The notes under the pieces are model-generated. The model saw nothing but the letters and a program-made list of their open reading frames with translations. It was not told the DNA's origin and searched no databases. Source: JAFGCL01 sp964492335 (GTDB lineage Bacteria > Chloroflexota > Dehalococcoidia > UBA2247 > RBG-13-53-26). Taken from it: DNA of 64,000 nt. The first letter of the stretch is position 1. Each line of letters opens with the position of its first letter. Of this stretch, positions 8,789-16,918 are shown piece after piece. The DNA is taken from the NCBI GenBank assembly GCA_964492335.1, contig CAZBJX010000008.1, positions 24,645-88,644 of the forward strand, written 5' to 3'. The position numbers and the translations under genes are program-made.

Positions 8789-9568
8789 TCAGCCCGGGAA
8801 TGTCAGCCCGCCGCTTACCGTGAATATCTGGCCCGTGATCTGGTTGGAATCGTCGGAGGCCATAAAGAGCGCCATGGCGGCGATGTCGTCCGGCCGGTTC
8901 ATGCCGAACGGCATCCGCCCCTCGGCCTTCTTGAATATGTCCGCTATGCGCGTGTCCGTCTGCGAGGTCGCCTTCTCATACCCCGGCGTGTCCCTGGTCA
9001 CCGTGGTGCAGATGGTGTTGACGCGTATCCCTGACCGGGCCGTCTCCATGGCCAGGGCCTTGGTCATCAGCACCACGGCCGCTGCCGCGCCGCCGATCAG
9101 GGCCTCCCCCCTGGTGGGCGTTCTGCCGGCTTCCGTCGTCACCATGATGATCTTGCCGGCCTGCCGGGCCAGCATATGGTCCAGGGCGGCCCTCACTACA
9201 TGGAGCCGCGTGAAGAGGTGGCTGCCGATGCAGTCGGCGTAATGGGCGGGGTCTATCTGGTGGAAGGGCCGGGGAGGGGGGCCGGCCGCGGCGCCGTTGG
9301 CGACCGCGATGTCGACACGGCCTAACCGCCGCACGACGTTGTCAAACAGGCGCTTCACATCCTGGCAGGAATTCAGGTCCGCCGGCTCGAAGCAGGCCTC
9401 GCGCCCCAATGCCCGCAGCCGGTCCACCAGCTCCAGGGCGGGGCCCGGCGTCCGGGCATTGATGACCACGCTGGCCCCGTTCTCGGCCAACCTGACAGCT
9501 ATGGCCCGGCCGATCCCCTTGCTGGAGCCGGTCACCACTGCTACCTTGCCGCTAAGGTCAGCTTCCAC
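8789..9568 (-). CDS. Short-chain dehydrogenase/reductase-like protein lacking the YxxxK active site
   Basis: A Rossmann-fold SDR of 259 residues. The N-terminal cofactor motif is intact (VVTGSSKGIGRAIAVRLAENG), as is the central VANGAAAG stretch that replaces NNAG, and the C-terminus has the usual SDR ending (ITGQIFTVSGGLTFPG). The catalytic Tyr and Lys are not seen. Counting back from TKALAMETA in the family alignment, the Tyr position falls on Ile and the Lys position on Ala within GEALIGGAAAAVVLM, and the usual catalytic Ser region reads VTTEAGR. It may therefore be a non-catalytic binding protein or an atypical enzyme. It starts with GTG. It is inserted between tsf and pyrH in a translation-related operon, and no substrate can be proposed. 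Confidence 0.8.
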   Translation of the reverse strand: MEADLSGKVAVVTGSSKGIGRAIAVRLAENGASVVINARTPGPALELVDRLRALGREACFEPADLNSCQDVKRLFDNVVRRLGRVDIAVANGAAAGPPPRPFHQIDPAHYADCIGSHLFTRLHVVRAALDHMLARQAGKIIMVTTEAGRTPTRGEALIGGAAAAVVLMTKALAMETARSGIRVNTICTTVTRDTPGYEKATSQTDTRIADIFKKAEGRMPFGMNRPDDIAAMALFMASDDSNQITGQIFTVSGGLTFPG

Positions 9569-9606
9569 AACTCGTCGTGCTCAGCAGACTGTGCGCGCCG
9601 GGAACG

Positions 9607-10116
9607 TTATCTCCCCAGCTCGAACCTGGCGAACCGGCGCACGGCCACCTTCTCGCCCATCTTGGCCGAGACATCCGCCACGATATCGGAGATCTTCCGG
9701 GACGGGTCGCGGATGAAGGGCTGCGACAGGAGGCAGGACTCCTCCGGGTTGACCCCGTCATTCTCCTCCTGGGGAACGTCCGCCACCGACACGAACCGCG
9801 GGTCGGTGGCGGCCACCTGCAGAGCCAGGTCATGGACCAGGGCCTTGAACTCCTCAGTACGGGCCACGAAGTCGGTCTCGCAGTTCAGCTCCACCATGGA
9901 CCCTATGCGGCCCCCGCCGTGAAGGTAGACCTCGATCAGGCCCTGGGACGCCGCCCGGCCGGCCTTCTTCTCCGCCCGGGCCAATCCCTGCTCCCTGAGG
10001 ATGCCGCAGGCCCGCTCTATATCGCCCCCGGCCTCCTGGAGCGCCCGCTTGCACTCCATCACGCCGGCGCTGGTCCTCTCCCTAAGCTCCTTTATCTGCG
10101 TCGTCGATATCTCCAC
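9607..10116 (-). CDS. tsf: Elongation factor Ts, short form
   Basis: Guanine-nucleotide exchange factor for EF-Tu. The 169-residue protein starts ISTTQIKELRERTSAGVMEC, containing the family signature 1 (LRxxTxxGxMDCK-like; here the residue before Cys is Glu), and continues with GSMVELNCETDFVARTEEF (signature 2). It is a short EF-Ts with a single compact core domain, like those of Thermus and other deep lineages, rather than the approximately 280-residue enterobacterial form. The start is GTG at 10116, inside the 3' end of rpsB, giving a 35-bp out-of-frame overlap that suggests translational coupling. Confidence 0.95.
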   Translation of the reverse strand: MEISTTQIKELRERTSAGVMECKRALQEAGGDIERACGILREQGLARAEKKAGRAASQGLIEVYLHGGGRIGSMVELNCETDFVARTEEFKALVHDLALQVAATDPRFVSVADVPQEENDGVNPEESCLLSQPFIRDPSRKISDIVADVSAKMGEKVAVRRFARFELGR

Positions 10117-10918
10117 CGCGCGTCTCCTCCTCGGGGCTGAATGAAAGCGATTCCAGGCTGTCGATGGCCTCCTTGCCGGCTATCTCCGCGCTCTCCCGCT
10201 CGGCCTTCTCCAGGATCCTCTTCCCCTCCAGCACCGCCTCGGCCATCTTGGAGCACATCAGCCTCACCGCCCTCACGGCGTCGTCATTGCTGGGAATCGG
10301 GTAGTCGATCTCATCCGGGTTGCAGTTGGTGTCGACCACGGCCACTATGGGCACAGCCAGGTGCCTGGCCTCGGCCACCGCCAGCCGCTCCTTGGACGGG
10401 TCCACTATGAAGAGCGCCGCAGGGAACTTGGTCATTTCCTTGAAGCTGCCCATCTGGTGGTTGAGCCTCTGGATCTTCCTCTCCAGCCTGAGCACTTCCT
10501 TCTTGGGCAGGCGATGGAAGAAGCCCCGGGTCCGCTGGTCTTCCAGGTGGACCAGGTAGTCAACGCGCGACTGGATCACGTTGAAGTTGGTGAGCATGCC
10601 GCCTATCCACCGCTGGTTCACATAGGGCATGCCGCACTTCTTGGCTTCCTGCTCGATGGCATCCTGTGCCTGCTTCTTGGTGCCCACGAAGAGTATGTCC
10701 CCTCCCTGGGCGACCAGGTCCGTGACATACCTGGAGGCCTTGTCCAGCAGGTTGATGGTCTGTTCCAGGTTGATGATGTGGATGCCGTTGCGTTCGATGA
10801 AGATGTACCTCTTCATCTTCGGGTTCCACCGTCCCACCTGGTGCCCGAAGTGCGCTCCCGCCTCCAGGAGCAGCTTCACCGATACAACGCTGCTAGCAGG
10901 GGCCGCCTGTTCCGTCAT
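10082..10918 (-). CDS. rpsB: 30S ribosomal protein S2
   Basis: Structural protein of the small ribosomal subunit. It has 278 residues with the S2 hallmarks: KLLLEAGAHFGHQVGRWNPK, YIFIERNGIHIINLEQT, DILFVGTKKQAQDAIEQEA, YVNQRWIGGMLTNFNVIQSR, and PAALFIVDPSKERLAVAEAR followed by DTNCNPDEIDYPIPSNDDA. The C-terminal tail after EGKRILEKAE is acidic and longer than usual, and its last 35 bp overlap tsf. The ATG at 10918 lies 6 bp after the hslU stop, so the two genes are probably co-transcribed. No S2-binding leader could be recognised, since hslU abuts it. Confidence 0.97.
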   Translation of the reverse strand: MTEQAAPASSVVSVKLLLEAGAHFGHQVGRWNPKMKRYIFIERNGIHIINLEQTINLLDKASRYVTDLVAQGGDILFVGTKKQAQDAIEQEAKKCGMPYVNQRWIGGMLTNFNVIQSRVDYLVHLEDQRTRGFFHRLPKKEVLRLERKIQRLNHQMGSFKEMTKFPAALFIVDPSKERLAVAEARHLAVPIVAVVDTNCNPDEIDYPIPSNDDAVRAVRLMCSKMAEAVLEGKRILEKAERESAEIAGKEAIDSLESLSFSPEEETRGGDIDDADKGA

Positions 10919-10924
10919 TTCACC

Positions 10925-12334
10925 TCACAATATATATCGGCTCAGATTCTCGTCCTTGACTAAGCTCCCCACCTGTTGCGAGACGTAATCGGCGTCAATC
11001 ACGACCCGCTCTCCCTTCCGCTCCGATGCAGTGAAGCTTAAGTCCTCCACTAGTTTCTCTATTATGGTGAAAAGCCTCCGAGCGCCGACATTCTCCATCC
11101 GTTCGTTCATGAGGACCGCCAGCCGGGCTATCTCCCGCACCCCGTCCCCGGCGAACTCCAGCGTCACTCCCTCCGTGGCCAGCAGTGCCTGGTACTGGTT
11201 GGTGAGCGAGTTGCGCGGCTCCGTCAGGACCCTCTCGAAATCCTGCTGCGTCAGGGGGTTGAGCTCCACCCTCAGCGGAAAGCGCCCCTGGAGCTCCGGT
11301 ATCAGGTCCGAGGGCTTGTTCTGCGAGAAGGTGCCCGCCGCGATGAACAGTATGTGCTCAGTATTCAGGAGGCCGTACCGGGTCATCACCGTGGTGCCTT
11401 CCAGCAGGGGCAGCATGTCCCGCTGCACCCCTTCCCCGGAGACGTCCCGGCCCGTGTCTATCCTGGGCCCGCACAGCTTGTCGATCTCGTCTATGAAGAC
11501 CAGGCCGTTCTCCTCCGTATCGGTCACCGCCCGGTCCACCACGTCGTCGAAATCCAGCAGCTTGTTGGCCTCTTCCCGGACCAGGATGCGCCGGGCCTCC
11601 CGGACGCGGACCTTCTTCTTCCTCTGGCCGTTCCGGCCCCGGCCGGGGCAGCTGTCGTCGAACCACAGCGAGTCCCCGCCCATGTCCATGTCCAGGCGCG
11701 GGTCGAAGAACATCCCGCCGGCCTCCACGTCGGAGACCTCGATCTCCACGAAGTGGTCATCCAGCTTGTTGCTGGCCAGGAGCTTCGCCAGGCGTGCCCG
11801 GGTCACCGCTGGCATCGGGCGCCTGCCGGTCACCGCCGACGGGGCCTTGGCCGCCCTGGCGGTGCCGCCGCCGGGCGCCTGCTGGCCCTTCTCCGCCACC
11901 TTCCGGCCCCTCTGGGTCATCTGCTGGTACAGGTACCCCACTATGCGGTCGCTGGCCAGCCGCTGGGCGTTGCTCTCCACCTGTTTCAACTGCTCGTGAT
12001 ACACCTTCCGGGCGCTCATCTCCACCAAGTCGTGGACAATAGACTCAGCATCGCGCCCGACGTAGCCCACCTCGGTGAATCTGGTAGCCTCCACCTTGAC
12101 AAAGGGCGCGTTGATCATCGCCGCCAGGCGGCGGGCGATCTCGGTCTTGCCCACACCCGTGGGCCCGATCATCAGGATGTTTTTCGGTATGACGTTCGAC
12201 CTGATATCGGGCGGGAGCCTGTGGCGCCGTTCCCGGTTGGACAGCGCAATGGCTACTGCCTTCTTGGCATCCTGCTGGCCGACAATATATCGATCTAGTT
12301 CTTCAACGATGGTTCTGGGTGTCAAATCGATCAT
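10925..12334 (-). CDS. hslU: HslU ATPase subunit of the HslUV protease
   Basis: AAA+ unfoldase that feeds substrates to the HslV peptidase. The 469 residues begin with LTPRTIVEELDRYIVGQQDA and contain Walker A GPTGVGKTEIARRLA, the GYVGRDAESIVHDL loop, Walker B LVFIDEIDKL, the sensor region FIAAGTFSQNKPSDLIPELQ, and the C-terminal LSRYIL tail that docks into HslV. The intermediate (I) domain is Gly/Ala/Arg-rich and looks expanded around residues 145-180 and 220-240. No hslV is adjacent: the upstream neighbour is a divergently transcribed uracil-DNA glycosylase. A strong Shine-Dalgarno (GGGAGGGCGGG) precedes the ATG and lies within a small inverted repeat. Confidence 0.96.
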   Translation of the reverse strand: MIDLTPRTIVEELDRYIVGQQDAKKAVAIALSNRERRHRLPPDIRSNVIPKNILMIGPTGVGKTEIARRLAAMINAPFVKVEATRFTEVGYVGRDAESIVHDLVEMSARKVYHEQLKQVESNAQRLASDRIVGYLYQQMTQRGRKVAEKGQQAPGGGTARAAKAPSAVTGRRPMPAVTRARLAKLLASNKLDDHFVEIEVSDVEAGGMFFDPRLDMDMGGDSLWFDDSCPGRGRNGQRKKKVRVREARRILVREEANKLLDFDDVVDRAVTDTEENGLVFIDEIDKLCGPRIDTGRDVSGEGVQRDMLPLLEGTTVMTRYGLLNTEHILFIAAGTFSQNKPSDLIPELQGRFPLRVELNPLTQQDFERVLTEPRNSLTNQYQALLATEGVTLEFAGDGVREIARLAVLMNERMENVGARRLFTIIEKLVEDLSFTASERKGERVVIDADYVSQQVGSLVKDENLSRYIL

Positions 12335-12419
12335 CCCGCCCTCCCGGAGGCGGGTCTACGCCACGGAAGAGTCTAACATAAAGGGGGGGGCAAGGCAAGA
12401 AAGACCGCGCTCCCCCCGA

Positions 12420-12448
12420 TTGACTTGCCACAGGAGCTGTGCTAGTAT
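12420..12448 (+). promoter_or_regulatory. Sigma-70-type promoter for the uracil-DNA glycosylase gene
   Basis: TTGACT at 12420-12425 and TAGTAT at 12443-12448 are separated by exactly 17 bp, predicting transcription from about 12455. That start lies downstream of a possible GTG at 12439, so it supports the later GTG at 12469 as the true translation start. The divergent hslU promoter would lie in the same 134-bp intergenic space. Confidence 0.7.
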
Positions 12449-12468
12449 CGCCCAAGGTCAGGTCTGGC

Positions 12469-13071
12469 GTGTCGGCACTGAGCGATCTTAACAGGGAAAT
12501 AGCCAACTGCCGGCAGTGCGAACTGGCCCGGCAGCGGACCAGGGCTGTCCCCGGCGAGGGGGCGGAGGATGCCGCCATCGCGTTCGTCGGGGAGGCGCCG
12601 GGCTGGCACGAGGACCAGCAGGGGCGCCCTTTCGTGGGCCCGGCCGGGCAGGTCCTGGACGAGCTGCTGGCCTCCATCGGGCTGAAGAGGTCCCAGGTCT
12701 ACATCTGCAATGTGCTGAAGTGCCGGCCCCCCGGCAACCGGGACCCTCTCCCCGCGGAGGCGGCGGCCTGCCGGCAGTGGCTCGACCGCCAGCTCCAGCT
12801 CCTGCAGCCCAGGATGATCGTCACGCTGGGCAGGCACTCCCTGGCCCGGTTCTTCCCCGGCGAGACCATCAGCCGGATGCACGGCAAGGCGCGCCGGGAG
12901 GGAGGGCTGGTCTACTACGCCATGTACCACCCGGCGGCGGCCCTGCACCAGCAGAAGCTCCGGGAGACCCTCCGGGCCGACATGCTGAAGATACCGGCGC
13001 TGCTGGCCGAGACGGCCCCGGCCCCCGGGGCCCGGGCCGAGCCCGGGCCGCAGCAGCTCAGCCTGCTCTGA
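12469..13071 (+). CDS. Uracil-DNA glycosylase, family 4 (iron-sulfur type)
   Basis: Removes uracil from DNA as the first step of base-excision repair. It has 200 residues from the chosen GTG. Motif A reads GEAPGWHEDQQGRPFVGPAG and motif B HPAAALHQQ. Four cysteines fit the [4Fe-4S] ligands of family 4: the pair in NCRQCEL near the N-terminus, one in the CNVLKCRPPGNR region and one in AAACRQW. The start follows from the mapped promoter, which makes an in-frame GTG 30 bp upstream untranscribed. The tail after the catalytic core is Pro/Ala-rich and ends PQQLSLL, resembling a PCNA/beta-clamp binding peptide (QxxLSLL). That resemblance suggests clamp recruitment, but is an inference. Confidence 0.92.
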   Translation: MSALSDLNREIANCRQCELARQRTRAVPGEGAEDAAIAFVGEAPGWHEDQQGRPFVGPAGQVLDELLASIGLKRSQVYICNVLKCRPPGNRDPLPAEAAACRQWLDRQLQLLQPRMIVTLGRHSLARFFPGETISRMHGKARREGGLVYYAMYHPAAALHQQKLRETLRADMLKIPALLAETAPAPGARAEPGPQQLSLL

Positions 13072-13127
13072 TGGCCGCCCCGGCCTCCTGAGGCGTCGCC
13101 TCCGGCGGCCGGGCAGGGACGACGGAG

Positions 13128-15368
13128 GTGAAGCAGAGGGCCATGCCACGCAAAGCGGGACCCGGCGGCCCAGACGCCGGCGGCGGGATGCGCATAGCCC
13201 GGGGCTGGCTCCTGCGGGCTGCCTGGTTGCTGTTCGTGGCCATCCTGCTGCTGGTGGCCTGGAACCCCCTGACGAAGGCCTTCGGCCTGGGCGCTCTGCT
13301 GGTCCCGGTGCCGGTCGTCGGCCTGACCATGCTCTTCTGGACCGGGCGGCTGGGGCTGCTCGTGGAGCGCTGGAACCTGTGGCTGGGCGTCCTGGTCTTC
13401 TCCGCGGCCCTGCTGGGCGCCCTGGCGTTCCTCACCCCTTCCGGCCGCTATCTGGGCGAGACCTACATCGGCCAGGCGCCGGACCTGGGCGAGGTGAGCC
13501 TGGGGGGGGTATGCGGCCAGGCTATCGCCGGGATCAGAGACCTCAGCAGCTCCGGGCAGACCGCCCTCGCGGTGCTCCGCGTCGCCGGACTGGTCATCCT
13601 GGGCACGGTGCTGGTGGCGCCGCGCTGGGCCTGGGGCCACCTGGTCAGCGTGCCGGCAGGGGCTGCCTCGCTGCTGAGGCGGGCCCGGGAGATGGCCGCG
13701 GGAGCAGCCGCCCGGTTGGCCCAGGGCCGGCCGCACCGCGGGGCCTTCGGATGGCTGCGACAGCACCGCCCCCCGCCGGCCCCGGGCGGGGCCCTGACCT
13801 CCGCGGAGAGGCAGGAGATAGAGAAAGAGAAGAAGAGGCGCGCGCGCCGGCCGGCCAGGGCGTCGGCGGCCGTGCCGGCAGCAGTGCCGGCGGCCGGCGC
13901 CACCGAAGCCCCCCCGGTCCCGGGCCAGTGGCGCCCGCCGGATCTCACGCTGCTGGACGAGATGGCCAACGCGGAGCTCAGCAAGGCCGACGTGGACAGG
14001 AGGGCCAGGCTGATCGAGGAGGCCCTGGCCAGCTACGGCGTGGACGCCAAGGTCAGAGAGAAGAACGTCGGCCCGGCGGTCACCCAGTTCGAGGTGGAGC
14101 CGGGCTGGGACATCAAGTACCGGGAGGTCAAGGAGAAGGACCGCAACGGCAACCCCCGGGCCCGCAAAGAAGAGGTCTCCCGGACCAGGGTCAAGGTGGA
14201 GCGCATCACCGCCCTGCAGAATGACCTGGCCCTTGCCCTTTCCGCGGCCAGCATCCGCATGGAGGCCCCCGTCCCGGGGAAGTCCGTGGTGGGCATCGAG
14301 GTGCCCAACACCTCCTCCGGCATGGTGTCCGTGCGCGAGGTACTGGCGAGCCCCGCCTTCCGGCGGCTGGCCGGCAGGTCCCCGCTGGCCATAGCCCTGG
14401 GCAAGGGCACCGCCGGGGACATGGCCGTGGCGGACCTGGCCAAGATGCCCCACGTGCTCATCGCCGGGGCCACCGGCAGCGGCAAGACCGTGTGCCTGGA
14501 CTCCTTCGTCCTCTCCCTGCTGATGAACAACACCCCCCGGGAGCTGCGGTTCATCATGATCGACCCCAAGCGGGTGGAGCTGATCGCCTTCGACGGGATA
14601 CCGCACCTGATGGCGCCGGTCATCACCGAGAGCGCCAAGGCCGTGGAGATACTGCAGTGGCTGACCCACGAGATGGACGGCCGCTACCGCCGGCTGGCGC
14701 AGGTGAAGGTGCACAACATCGACACCTACAACCGCAGCGGCAGGGCGCCCCGGCCCATGCCCTTCATCGTCCTCATCGTGGACGAACTGGCCGACCTGAT
14801 GATGGCCGAGGCCGATGCCATCGAGCCCCTCCTCTGCCGCCTGGCGCAGATGGGGCGCGCCGTGGGCATTCACTGCGTGGTGGCCACCCAGAGGCCCTCG
14901 GTGGACGTCATCACCGGGCTCATCAAGGCCAACTACCCCACGCGCATCAGCTTCGCCGTGGCCTCCCTGGTGGATTCCCGCACCATCCTGGACACGGTCG
15001 GCGCGGAGAAGCTGCTGGGCCGCGGCGACATGCTCTACCTCTCCGCGGAGCTGTCCAAGCCGAGGCGCCTGCAGGGGTGCTTCGCCTCTCAGCAGGAGAT
15101 AGAGCGGGTGACGCGCTTCTGGGCCGACCAGGCCCGCTCCCAGCCCATTGAGGTCCTGGCCTACGCCGGGGAGCAGGGCGTCAAGGACCCGCTGCTGGAC
15201 CAGGCCCGGCAGCTGGCCAGGGACCACAAGCAGATATCGGCCTCCTTCCTCCAGAGGCAGCTGCGCATCGGCCTGGGCCGGGCGGAGGAGCTTCTGAGGC
15301 AGATCCGGGAGGTGGAGGCCACGGAGGCCGCCGGCCCGGCGGTCCCCGGCGACCAGAAGCCAGCCTAG
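13128..15368 (+). CDS. ftsK: DNA translocase FtsK/SpoIIIE
   Basis: Septum-located motor that pumps chromosomal DNA during division. The N-terminus holds about four membrane helices (the first around WLLRAAWLLFVAILLLVAW), followed by a charged, Ala/Pro-rich linker. The motor then has an alpha region, Walker A IAGATGSGKTV, IMIDPKRVEL, Walker B IVLIVDELADLMM and the ATQRPSVDVITGLIKAN signature. The C-terminus keeps the winged-helix gamma domain (ISASFLQRQLRIGLGRAEEL) that reads polar DNA motifs. The 746 residues match the typical short-linker form. GTG at 13128 or ATG at 13143 can serve as start; the latter has AGAGG just upstream. The gene is 56 bp downstream of the glycosylase and probably in its transcript. 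Confidence 0.95.
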   Translation: MKQRAMPRKAGPGGPDAGGGMRIARGWLLRAAWLLFVAILLLVAWNPLTKAFGLGALLVPVPVVGLTMLFWTGRLGLLVERWNLWLGVLVFSAALLGALAFLTPSGRYLGETYIGQAPDLGEVSLGGVCGQAIAGIRDLSSSGQTALAVLRVAGLVILGTVLVAPRWAWGHLVSVPAGAASLLRRAREMAAGAAARLAQGRPHRGAFGWLRQHRPPPAPGGALTSAERQEIEKEKKRRARRPARASAAVPAAVPAAGATEAPPVPGQWRPPDLTLLDEMANAELSKADVDRRARLIEEALASYGVDAKVREKNVGPAVTQFEVEPGWDIKYREVKEKDRNGNPRARKEEVSRTRVKVERITALQNDLALALSAASIRMEAPVPGKSVVGIEVPNTSSGMVSVREVLASPAFRRLAGRSPLAIALGKGTAGDMAVADLAKMPHVLIAGATGSGKTVCLDSFVLSLLMNNTPRELRFIMIDPKRVELIAFDGIPHLMAPVITESAKAVEILQWLTHEMDGRYRRLAQVKVHNIDTYNRSGRAPRPMPFIVLIVDELADLMMAEADAIEPLLCRLAQMGRAVGIHCVVATQRPSVDVITGLIKANYPTRISFAVASLVDSRTILDTVGAEKLLGRGDMLYLSAELSKPRRLQGCFASQQEIERVTRFWADQARSQPIEVLAYAGEQGVKDPLLDQARQLARDHKQISASFLQRQLRIGLGRAEELLRQIREVEATEAAGPAVPGDQKPA

Positions 15369-15514
15369 CGGCGCGGCCCCCCGGCCCCGGGCCCTTCCCG
15401 CCAGTGAAGCCGCACCGCGCGCGCTTGCACCCCCACGGCCCGGCAGCGAAAGTCGCACCCCGTCCGCCTGCACGTGTAGAATATAGAGAGTCTGGTATTT
15501 CAGGAGGCTTATCG

Positions 15515-16705
15515 GTGGAAAAGGTACTGACAGGCATCAGGGTCCTCGACTTCTCCCGGTGGTTTGCCGGCCCCTACTCCGCCACGCTGCTGGCCGCCAT
15601 GGGCGCCGACGTCATCCGCGTGGAGCGGCCCACCGGAGAGGAGGAGCGCAACTTCGGGCCCTTCGCCCCCAACGGGGAGAGCATGCTGACCATGGTCACC
15701 CTGGCCAACCGCCGGGGGGTCACCCTCGACCCGCTGAGCGATAAGGGGCGGGAGATCGTCAAGGAGCTGGTCAAGAAGGCCGACGTGGTGCTGCACAGCT
15801 ACGTCAGTGGCTCGCAGGAAGAGCAGCTCCTGAGCTTCGACGCCCTCAAGCAGATCAACCCGGGCATCATCGTGGCCCAGGTGTCCGGCTTCGGCTCCTG
15901 GGGGCCTTACAAGCAGCGCCCCTGCTTCGACACCATCGCCCAGGCCCTCTCCGGGGCCATGAGCTACACCGGGTTCCCGGAGACGGCGCCCACGCGGTCG
16001 GGCTACGCCTGGGTGGACTTCAGCACCGGCGCCCACTGCGCCCTGGGGATCATGTTCGCCCTCTTCCAGCGGCAGAAGACCGGGCGGGGGCAGTACGTTG
16101 ACGTGGCCCTGCTGGACACCGCGGTGGCCTGCGTCGCCGGCCTGGCGGTGGCCGCCGAGGCCAAGGTTGGGGGCATGGTCCGGGAGCGCCAGGGGAACAC
16201 CAGCTACTACAACTTCACCGACTGCCTCGAGGCCAGGGACGGCTTCGTGATGATCGGCTGCGCCGGCAACCCCATCTGGAGGCGCTTCTGCCGGGCCATA
16301 GGCCGGCCGGAGCTGGTGGACGACCCCCGGTTCAAGAGCGACCAGTCCCGCTTCGAGAACCGCCACGCCATCCAGGCCATCGCCAAGGCCTGGGTGAAGG
16401 ACAAGACCGCGGAGGAGACCATGAAGGTCCTGGAGGCCGCCAGGGTCCCCTGCTCCAGGGTGCAGAACACCCTGGAGATGGCCAATGACCCGCAGGTGGC
16501 CGCCCGGGAGATGCTGGTGGACATCGAGTATCCCGGGGTGGGCAAGGTCCCGGTGCCGGGGGTGGTGATCAAGCTCTCCGAGACCCCGGGGGCCATCGAG
16601 CGGCCCGGCCCCACGCCGGGGCAGCACAACGAGGAGGTCTACTCCGGCATCCTGGGCTTCACCCCCGAGAAGCTGGCTGCCCTCAAGGCCGAGGGGATCA
16701 TCTGA
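15515..16705 (+). CDS. CaiB/BaiF family class III CoA-transferase
   Basis: Transfers CoA between carboxylic acids through an enzyme-bound aspartyl anhydride. It has 396 residues with the family N-terminus GIRVLDFSRWFAGPYSATLL, ADVIRVERPTGEE, ANRRGVTLD and the catalytic Asp region around YAWVDFSTGAHCALGIM, then QYVDVALLDTAVA. The C-terminal part has PCSRVQNTLEMANDPQ and the GxxHNEEV-like GQHNEEVYSG. The GTG start is preceded at 7 bp by AGGAGG; the frame is open 37 codons further upstream without family-like sequence. The substrate cannot be told from the sequence: formyl-, carnitine-, benzylsuccinyl- and mesaconyl-type relatives all share these motifs. It is flanked by ftsK and the pantothenate leader, with no pathway partner nearby. 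Confidence 0.92.
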   Translation: MEKVLTGIRVLDFSRWFAGPYSATLLAAMGADVIRVERPTGEEERNFGPFAPNGESMLTMVTLANRRGVTLDPLSDKGREIVKELVKKADVVLHSYVSGSQEEQLLSFDALKQINPGIIVAQVSGFGSWGPYKQRPCFDTIAQALSGAMSYTGFPETAPTRSGYAWVDFSTGAHCALGIMFALFQRQKTGRGQYVDVALLDTAVACVAGLAVAAEAKVGGMVRERQGNTSYYNFTDCLEARDGFVMIGCAGNPIWRRFCRAIGRPELVDDPRFKSDQSRFENRHAIQAIAKAWVKDKTAEETMKVLEAARVPCSRVQNTLEMANDPQVAAREMLVDIEYPGVGKVPVPGVVIKLSETPGAIERPGPTPGQHNEEVYSGILGFTPEKLAALKAEGII

Positions 16706-16723
16706 GCGGCGGGGGCGTTCTGC

Positions 16724-16753
16724 TTGACAGAATGGCCCCGGTTCTGGTAGTGT
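16724..16753 (+). promoter_or_regulatory. Promoter of the pantothenate operon
   Basis: A perfect -35 box TTGACA at 16724-16729 and a -10-like TAGTGT at 16748-16753 are separated by 18 bp. Transcription would start near 16760, producing an approximately 160-nt leader before the first gene of the operon. Confidence 0.65.
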
Positions 16754-16759
16754 GAAAGT

Positions 16760-16918
16760 GCCATCGACCGATGAGGCGGTGAGCACTGGCTGACTCGAGA
16801 GTACTTAACAACAAGATCGCTTGGATCGGCAACGACCGAGACGGTGGATAGGATGGACGACTCCGGAAGCCTTCTCGGCCATGCCGAGAAGGCTTTCTTT
16901 GTTGGGCCGGGGGGCAGA
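16760..16918 (+). promoter_or_regulatory. Structured attenuator-type leader of the pantothenate operon (possible pan-motif RNA)
   Basis: This untranslated leader runs from the predicted transcription start to the GTG at 16919 and ends in an intrinsic terminator (16867-16902). Upstream there are several small hairpins: CATC/GATG with loop GACC near 16763, ACTC/GAGT near 16793, and TCGG/CCGA at 16826-16839 with loop CAACGA. CCGAGA at 16836-16841 can pair either in that hairpin or with TCTCGG inside the terminator's 5' arm (16873-16878), giving a possible antiterminator. The pan RNA motif, a cis element reported upstream of pantothenate genes in Chloroflexi among others, is the obvious candidate. 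I could not match it base by base, so the class is inferred. Confidence 0.5.
16867..16902 (+). terminator. Intrinsic terminator inside the pantothenate leader
   Basis: A perfect 13-bp stem (16867-16879 with 16883-16895) has a 3-nt CAT loop and is followed directly by TTCTTTGTT. It lies about 20 bp before the GTG of the first gene, so it can only act as a regulated attenuator or block the operon. It could also be formed by RNA starting upstream from the CoA-transferase gene. Confidence 0.8.
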
